From assembly GCA_947623455.1 (NCBI GenBank), contig OX392540.1:28142410-28206409 (forward strand): a stretch of 64,000 nt of DNA, in the 5' to 3' direction. Position numbers and translations under genes: made by a program. This document shows, in pieces, positions 57,747 to 64,000 of the stretch. Under the pieces are notes generated by a model that worked only from the letters and a program-made list of their open reading frames with translations, ran no database searches and was not told where the DNA came from. Numbering within the stretch: the first letter of the stretch is position 1; every line of letters begins with the position of its first letter. This stretch comes from Mimachlamys varia (taxonomy: Eukaryota > Mollusca > Bivalvia > Pectinida > Pectinidae).

Positions 57747-60700
57747 AGCTCACCTGGCCCGAAGGGCCAAGTGAGCTTATGTGATGGTGCAGCGTCCGTC
57801 GTCCGTCCGTCCGTCCGTCCGTCGTCCGTCGTCCGTCCGTCCTGCGTCCGTCAACTTTTTCCTTAAAACGACTTCTTCTAAAATACTGAAAGGCCCAGTG
57901 ACATGAAATTTGGCTGGTAGATTTCTTGGAAGGAGCTGAACAAAGTTTGCGAAAAAAAATCACTTTGACCTAATTTCAAGGTCACAGGGGTCAAAAATGT
58001 CGAAACCTTCAAACAACTTCTTCTAAAATACCGTCAGGCATAGAGACTTCATATTTGACCAATAGCTTCCTTGGATGAAGCCAAATAAAGTTTGCGAAAA
58101 GAAATGACCTTGACCTATATTCAAGGTCACAGTGAGGTTAAATCTATTTTAACCTTTAAACGACTTCTTCTGAAATACAAAAAGCCCTAGAAACATGGCA
58201 TTTGGCTGAAAGGTTCCTTTGATGACGCCCGACAAAGTTTGCGAAAAAAAGAAGACCTTGACCTATATTCAAGGTCACAAGGGTCAAATCTGTTAAAACC
58301 TTCAAACGACTTCTTCTGAAATACAAAAAGCCCTAGAAACATGGCATTTGGCTGAAAGGTTCCTTTGATGACGCCCGACAAATTTTGCGAAAAAAAAATG
58401 ACCTTGACCTATATTCAAGGTCACAAGGGTCAAATCTGTTAAAACCTTCAAACGACTTCTTCTGAAATACCAAAAGCCCTAGAAACATGGCATTTGGCTG
58501 AAAGGTTTCTTGGATAAAGCCCGACAAATTTTGCGAAAAGAAATGACCTTGATCTATATTCAAGGTCACAGGGGTCAAATCTGTTTAAAACATTTAAACG
58601 ACTTCTTCTGAAATACCAAAAGACCTAGAAGCATGATATTTGGCTGAAAGGTTTCTTGGATGAAGCCTGACAGAGTTTGCGAAAAGAAATGACCTTGACC
58701 TATATTCAAGGTCATAGGGGTCAAATCTGTTAAAACCTTTAAACGACTTCTTCTGAAATACAAAAAGCCCTAGAAACATGGCATTTGGCTGAAAGGTTCC
58801 TTTGATGACGCCCGACAAAGTTTGCAAAAAAAAATGACCTTGACCTATATTCAAGGTCACAAGGGTCAAATCTGTTAAAACCTTCAAACAACTTCTTCTG
58901 AAATACCAAAAGCCATGGATGCATGATATTTGGCTGAAAGGTTTCTTGGATAAAGCCCGACAAAGTTTGCGAAAAGAAATGACCTTGATCTATATTCAAG
59001 GTCACAGGGGTCAAATCTGTTAAAAACATTTAAACGACTTCTTCTGAAATACCAAAATCCCTAGAAGCATGATATTTGGCTGAAAGGTTTCTTGGATGAA
59101 GCCTGACAAAGTTTGCGAAAAGAAATGACCTTGACCTATATTCAAGGTCACAGGGGTCAAATCTGTTAAAACCTTTAAACGACTTCTTCTGAAATACAAA
59201 AAGCCCTAGAAACATGGCATTTGGCTGAAAGGTTCCTTTGATGACGCCCGACAAAGTTTGCAAAAAAAAATGACCTTGACCTATATTCAAGGTCACAAGG
59301 GTCAAATCTGTTAAAACCTTCAAACAACTTCTTCTGAAATACCAAAAGCCCTGGATGCATGATATTTGGCTGAAAGGTTTCTTGGATAAAGCCCGACAAA
59401 GTTTGCGAAAAGAAATGACCTTGATCTATATTCAAGGTCACAGGGGTCAAATCTGTTAAAAACATTTAAACGACTTCTTCTGAAATACCAAAATCCCTAG
59501 AAGCATGATATTTGGCTGAAAGGTTTCTTGGATGAAGCCTGACAAAGTTTGCGAAAAGAAATGACCTTGACCTATATTCAAGGTCACAGGGGTCAAATCT
59601 GTTAAAACCTTTAAACGACTTCTTCTGAAATATCAAAAGCCCTAGAAGCATAATATTTGGCTGAAAGGTTCCTTTGATGAAGCCCAACAAAGTTTGCGAA
59701 AAGAAATGACCTTGACTTTTATTCAAGGTCATAGGGGTCAAATCTGTAAAAACCTTCAAACGACTTCTTCTGAAATACCAAAAGCCCTAGAAGCATGATA
59801 TTTGGCTGAAAGGTTCCTTGGATGAAGCCCGACAGAGTTTGCGAAAAGAAATGACCTTGACCTATATTCAAGGTCATAGGGGTCAAATCTGTTAAAACCT
59901 TTAAACAACTTCTTCTGAAATACCAAAAGCCCTAGAAGCATGATATTTGGCTGAAAGGTTCCTTTGATGACGCCCAACAAAGTTTGCGAAAAGAAATGAC
60001 CTTGAACTATATTCAAGGTCACAGGGGTCAAATCTGTTTAAACCTTTAAACGACTTCTTCTGAAATACCAAAAGCCCTAGAAGCATGATATTTGGCTGAA
60101 AGGTTCCTTGGATAAAGCCCGACAAAGTTTGCGAAAAGAAATGACCTTGACCTATATTCAAGGTCACAGGGGTCAAATATGTTAAAACATTTAAACGACT
60201 TCTTCTGAAATACCAAAATCCCTAGAAGCATGATATTTGGCTGAAATGTTCCTTGGATGAAGCCCGACAAAGTTTGCAAAAAAAATGACCTTGACCTATA
60301 TTCAAGGTCACAGGGGTCAAATCTGTTAAAACCTTTAAACGACTTCTTCTGAAATAACAAAAACCCTAGAAGCATGACATTTGGCTGAAATGTTTCTTGG
60401 ATGAAGCCCAACAAATTTTGCGAAAAGAAATGACCTTGACTTATATTCAAAGTCACAGGAGTCAAATCTGTTAAAACCTTCAAACGACTTCTTCTGAAAT
60501 ACCAAAAGCCCTGGAAGCATGATATTTGGCTGAAAGGTTCCTTGGATAAAGCCCGACAAAGTTTGTGAAAAGAAATGACCTTGACCTATATTCAAGGTCA
60601 CAGGGGAAAAGAAAAGAAATGACCTTGATCTTTATTTGCCTAGAGACATGATATTTGGCTGGTAGCGTCCTGGGATGAAGCCAAACAAAATTTGAAAATG

Positions 60701-60860
60701 AAAATGATGTTGTCTTATAAGGTCACAGAGGTAAAATATGTTTAAATCTTCAGATGTTCTTCTAAATGTCTTACATTAAAAGATTTTAGGGGACTTTAGG
60801 GTTACACTATAATATAAGTCAGAGATTGATACCAGGTGAGCGATGCAGGCCCATTGGGCC
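57747..60860 (+). mobile_element. 3.1-kb repetitive element with a 145-bp internal array
   Basis: Starts with the hairpin AGCTCACCTGGCCC and GGGCCAAGTGAGCT, then GTCCGTCC simple repeats, then about 19 tandem units of 145 bp (TTCAAACGACTTCTTCTGAA, ATGATATTTGGCTGAAAGG, TTTGCGAAAAGAAATGACC, ATTCAAGGTCACAGGGGTCA), and ends ACCAGGTGAGCGATGCAGGC and CCATTGGGCC. GTAATTATT flanks both sides (57738-57746 and 60861-60869). The open frames of 81-145 codons inside it are shadows of a unit whose length is not a multiple of 3. No transposase: a nonautonomous element. Confidence 0.8.
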
Positions 60861-61690
60861 GTAATTATTTTGTTACCTATTCTTTATTTGTACATTTTGT
60901 ATATATTTGAGTAAAAACGCATTCATTTTATATGAAATGTTAATGTGTGATTGATTACAACTCGTCCCGTAATCACAGTTTGTTGTCGTAATTATTTTGT
61001 GACGTGTTCTTTATCTACCTATGAGCTTGATCTGTAATCAGTTTTAATTACATGAAATGATGTTGTGTGATTAATTACGATTCGTCCCGTAATCACGACT
61101 TGTTTTATTTACATCTCGGTTCTATATCACGGGCAGTGGCCGTAATTATTATGTTAAGCGTATTCTTTAAGTATTAATGATATGTAATAATGCTGTTGGA
61201 TGATTGTATTACACCTCGTTCCGTAATCACGGCTAGGGGCCGTAATTATATTGTAACATGTTCTTTATTTACATTTGAGTTTGATAAACAAACAGTTTTA
61301 TTATATGAAATGATGTTGTGTGATTAATTACGATTCGTCCCGTAATCACGACTTGTTTTATTTACATCTCGGTTCTATATAACGGGTAGTGGCCGTAATT
61401 ATTATGTTAAGCGTATTCTTTAAGTATTAATGATATGTAATGATGCTGTTGGATGATTGTGTTACACCTCGTTCCGTAATCACGGCTAGTGGCCGTAATT
61501 ATATTGTAACATGTTCTTTATTTACATTTGAGTTTGATAAACAAACAGTTTTATTATATGAAAAGATGTTGTGTGATTGGTTAATGTTCATCTTGTCCCG
61601 TAATCACGGCTCGTGGCCGTAATTATTTTGTAGCGTATTATTTATCTACATTTCAGTTTTTGTTTTTTTATTTGTTATTAGAATTAATTA
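60861..61690 (+). repeat. GTAATTATT array, right part with about 250-bp higher-order units
   Basis: ACGATTCGTCCCGTAATCAC recurs at about 61077 and 61330 with all that lies between. Each unit contains CGTAATCACGGCTAG and GGCCGTAATTATTATG or a variant. Confidence 0.75.
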
Positions 61691-61699
61691 TATGAAATT

Positions 61700-62569
61700 A
61701 TGCTGTTGTGTGATTGTAATAAATTATGTGATCGCGTAAATCGTCGGAATAGTGGGGTACCTAGTACTAATATAATATCCGGCCTCCTATGCTTCTGCCC
61801 TACCGTAGGTTTCCGACGATGGAAGATGTGTGAAGATTTGGGCTGTAATATAATTAGATAAAGATTCGCTCGTGGTCAAAGTTTACCTGTAATGACCCCA
61901 GGGCCCCCATTGTTATAGGCATTGGCCGGTACCAAGCTGGTAGCTAATTATACTAATCCTGTTGAAGTAATAAGATGGACAGGTGATGAAGTAATTCAAA
62001 GTCATTGGTTTTGAATGAGTGGAGATTCAGATGAGTATTCTCTTATTTATTAATGTATTAATAGCTATGTTCATTAAGAAGTAAAACAAAAAAACTGTGA
62101 TCAGGGGCGAAGATAGATATACACCCACATAGCGATATGTGAAACTGTTGTGTTGAGTACCGTTACGCCTCTATCGGTCGGACGTATTGAACATAGCAAA
62201 ACGAGATGAAATTACATATGAACATTAATGTTAATTACAATAAATAGCTAAATATAACGGACGGGACTTTATACATACCATGAAACCTCATCTAACGACC
62301 ACCTGAAAATTACGACCGCCCCGCTAATTATCGGTAATTGACCAAACGATTGTGACCAGTCATCTGACAAAAAATACATGATGTGTAGCAGGCCGTGAAC
62401 AGATTACTACGGGGCAGTCGGACTGCGTGCTTATTATCAATCTTTTGTTTACCGATCAGAGTACTGACAGGTAAATACAGTGATCAATCTACGTGCGAAT
62501 ACTTTTTTTACAAAAAAAGGACCCATGAAAATAAATTGTGAATTGATCGCTGTAAATATATTGGATAGG
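61700..62569. other. No gene recognised
   Basis: Mixed AT-rich sequence. GTTTACCGAT motifs near 62449 and 62613 link its right side to the repeats beyond; nothing else is identifiable. Confidence 0.4.
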
Positions 62570-63633
62570 TAAAATAAACGTTCTGGGTTTTCGATCGCAG
62601 TCTTTCGTTTACCGATACGGGTGAATTTCACATCAACATTTATGTTTTAAAGAAATCTTAAGCGTTGTGTTGGTAATGAACTAAATATGATTACACTTAT
62701 GTACTGCATATCGACTCGGCATTGCTATAGATATAATTATTTCTGTTGGCAATTCTTTCGCGTGGATCCATGAAAATTATCGATCAATGCAATGTTTTGA
62801 AGGTGATAATAAAAGCCAATAAATCTACCTGTCAGTACTTTGTTTGGTAACAAAAGATCGGTAATTAGTCCACATACCTGCGGACTGTCTGACACAGTCG
62901 ACACGCCTCAAGCCATTCACGGCTCGCTTCACACCAGGTAAATTTTGTAGCAGTATGTTGTTTACCGATACGGGTGAAAGCCCTTACAAGGAGGCGCTAT
63001 GACGGATAATTATACATGTCATCAGATTATCTACCTGGGTTGAGAGATCGTAGTTATCAGATTTTATATACTAATCAGAAGATTTCATGCGCAAATTGTG
63101 CACACATTTTTTCATCAAATGTACCTGAATTATATAATGATCACTGATTTTATTACAAGTATAGGGGCGATTTTAAATAAAACAAAGATACATTTTTGTG
63201 CCTCGTATTTAATTTATAATTAAAGATTCAAAAATGTAGTGTTTTTGTTTGGTACACTGTATCATTTAAATGATATCACAACGTTTAAAGCACCTATATA
63301 TTTCTTATATAAGTATTGATGACACAAACCTCATTAATTGTTCATTCCGTACTTATAAAAGGTAATTTTCACAAGAACAGCCTTTAACTTTTAATTTACT
63401 GACCTGTATTTAGACCGGTTTCAGGACGACAAACAACCACAAATAAAGTATTTTAATTCCATAATTAGTAAAAAAAAACAACAATAGACCGATAATTACA
63501 ATCTACCAACCAAGATATATAATCCGGTGACTTGTGTATTTTCCGTCATAATGCCACCTGGTAAGGGCGGTCACCCGTATCTGTAAACGAAAGACTGCAA
63601 ACCAAAACCCAGGACGTTTATTTTACCTATCGA
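62570..63633. repeat. Inverted repeat pair of about 55 bp
   Basis: AAAATAAACGTTCTGGG and CAGTCTTTCGTTTACCGATA at 62570-62625 face CACCCGTATCTGTAAACGAA and CAGGACGTTTATTTT at 63573-63624. The arms bracket copy 1 of the direct duplication, which suggests a composite foldback element. Confidence 0.7.
62781..63130 (+). repeat. About 350-bp direct duplication, copy 1
   Basis: From TGCAATGTTTTGAAGGTGAT to CATCAAATGTACCTGAA, nearly identical to 63631-64000, offset 850 bp. Confidence 0.88.
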
Positions 63634-64000
63634 CCAGTGCAATGTTTTGAAGGTGATAATAAAAGCCAATATATCTACCTGTCAGTACTTTGTTTGGTAA
63701 CAAAAGATCGGTAATTAGTCCACATACCTGCGAACTGTCTGGCACAGTCGACACGCCTCAAGCCGTTCACGGCTCGCTTCACACCAGGTAAACTTTGTAG
63801 CAGTATTTTGTTTACCGATACGGGTGAAAGCCCTTACAAGGAGGCGCTATGACGGTTAATTATACATGTCATCAGATTATCTACCTGGGTTGAGAGATCG
63901 TAGTTATCAGATTTTTATATTCTAATCAGAAGATTTCATGCGTAAATTGTGCACACATTTTTTTCATCAAATGTACATGTACCTGAAATATATAATGACC
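63631..64000 (+). repeat. About 350-bp direct duplication, copy 2 (runs off the window)
   Basis: Same sequence as 62781-63130 with scattered changes; the window edge cuts it. Contains TTTACCGATACGGGTGAAAG. Confidence 0.88.

Noticed and set aside
57745..60601. A ladder of minus-strand frames of 60-145 codons
   Set aside because: Copies of a 145-bp noncoding unit, whose length shifts frame every unit; each frame ends at the same point in the unit.

Overview
This window is eukaryotic nuclear DNA: AT-rich, with long introns, GT-AG splice junctions and dense interspersed repeats. The repeat set (tRNA- and 5S-derived SINEs, many foldback MITEs, arrays built on TGACCTTGACC, a Ty3 LTR element) and the gene set point to a bivalve mollusc, possibly a scallop or other pteriomorph. 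That is inference from repeat style, not a database match.

Three split protein genes can be rebuilt exon by exon, all on the minus strand, with matching splice phases throughout. (1) 2049-12755: type-B carboxylesterase/cholinesterase family, 11 coding exons, 634 aa, signal peptide, Ser-Glu-His triad and a C-terminal membrane anchor. (2) 18718-42193: SLC17 (sialin-like) major facilitator anion transporter, 11 coding exons, 486 aa; its about 10.5 kb first intron holds a nearly intact Ty3/gypsy element. (3) 45770-55779: CENP-O (Mcm21) of the inner kinetochore, 6 coding exons, 322 aa. No pathway links the three.

Mobile DNA: a Ty3/gypsy element (31596-39428) with two nearly identical 534-bp LTRs, a TAGT target duplication and a gag-pol frame broken by two in-frame stops; a solo LTR of the same family (15989-16589) nested inside a TTAA-flanked MITE; several MITE families; tRNA- and 5S-derived SINEs; a LINE 3' remnant; and a 3.1-kb element made mostly of a 145-bp tandem array (57747-60860) with 9-bp flanking repeats.

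The most unusual signal is that several tandem repeats here are amplified splice junctions. A 102-bp array copies the end and 5' splice site of esterase exon 8, a 31-bp array copies the 3' splice site of exon 7, and a 36-bp array of roughly 37 copies carries the 5' splice site of CENP-O exon 3. Four further junctions in the three genes are present as single partial duplications. In the esterase the 102-bp units are in frame and stop-free, so choice of donor could in principle add 34-residue blocks.

Gene-poor stretches (1-2048, 12756-18717, 42194-45769, 55780-64000) hold repeats and otherwise nothing I recognise.
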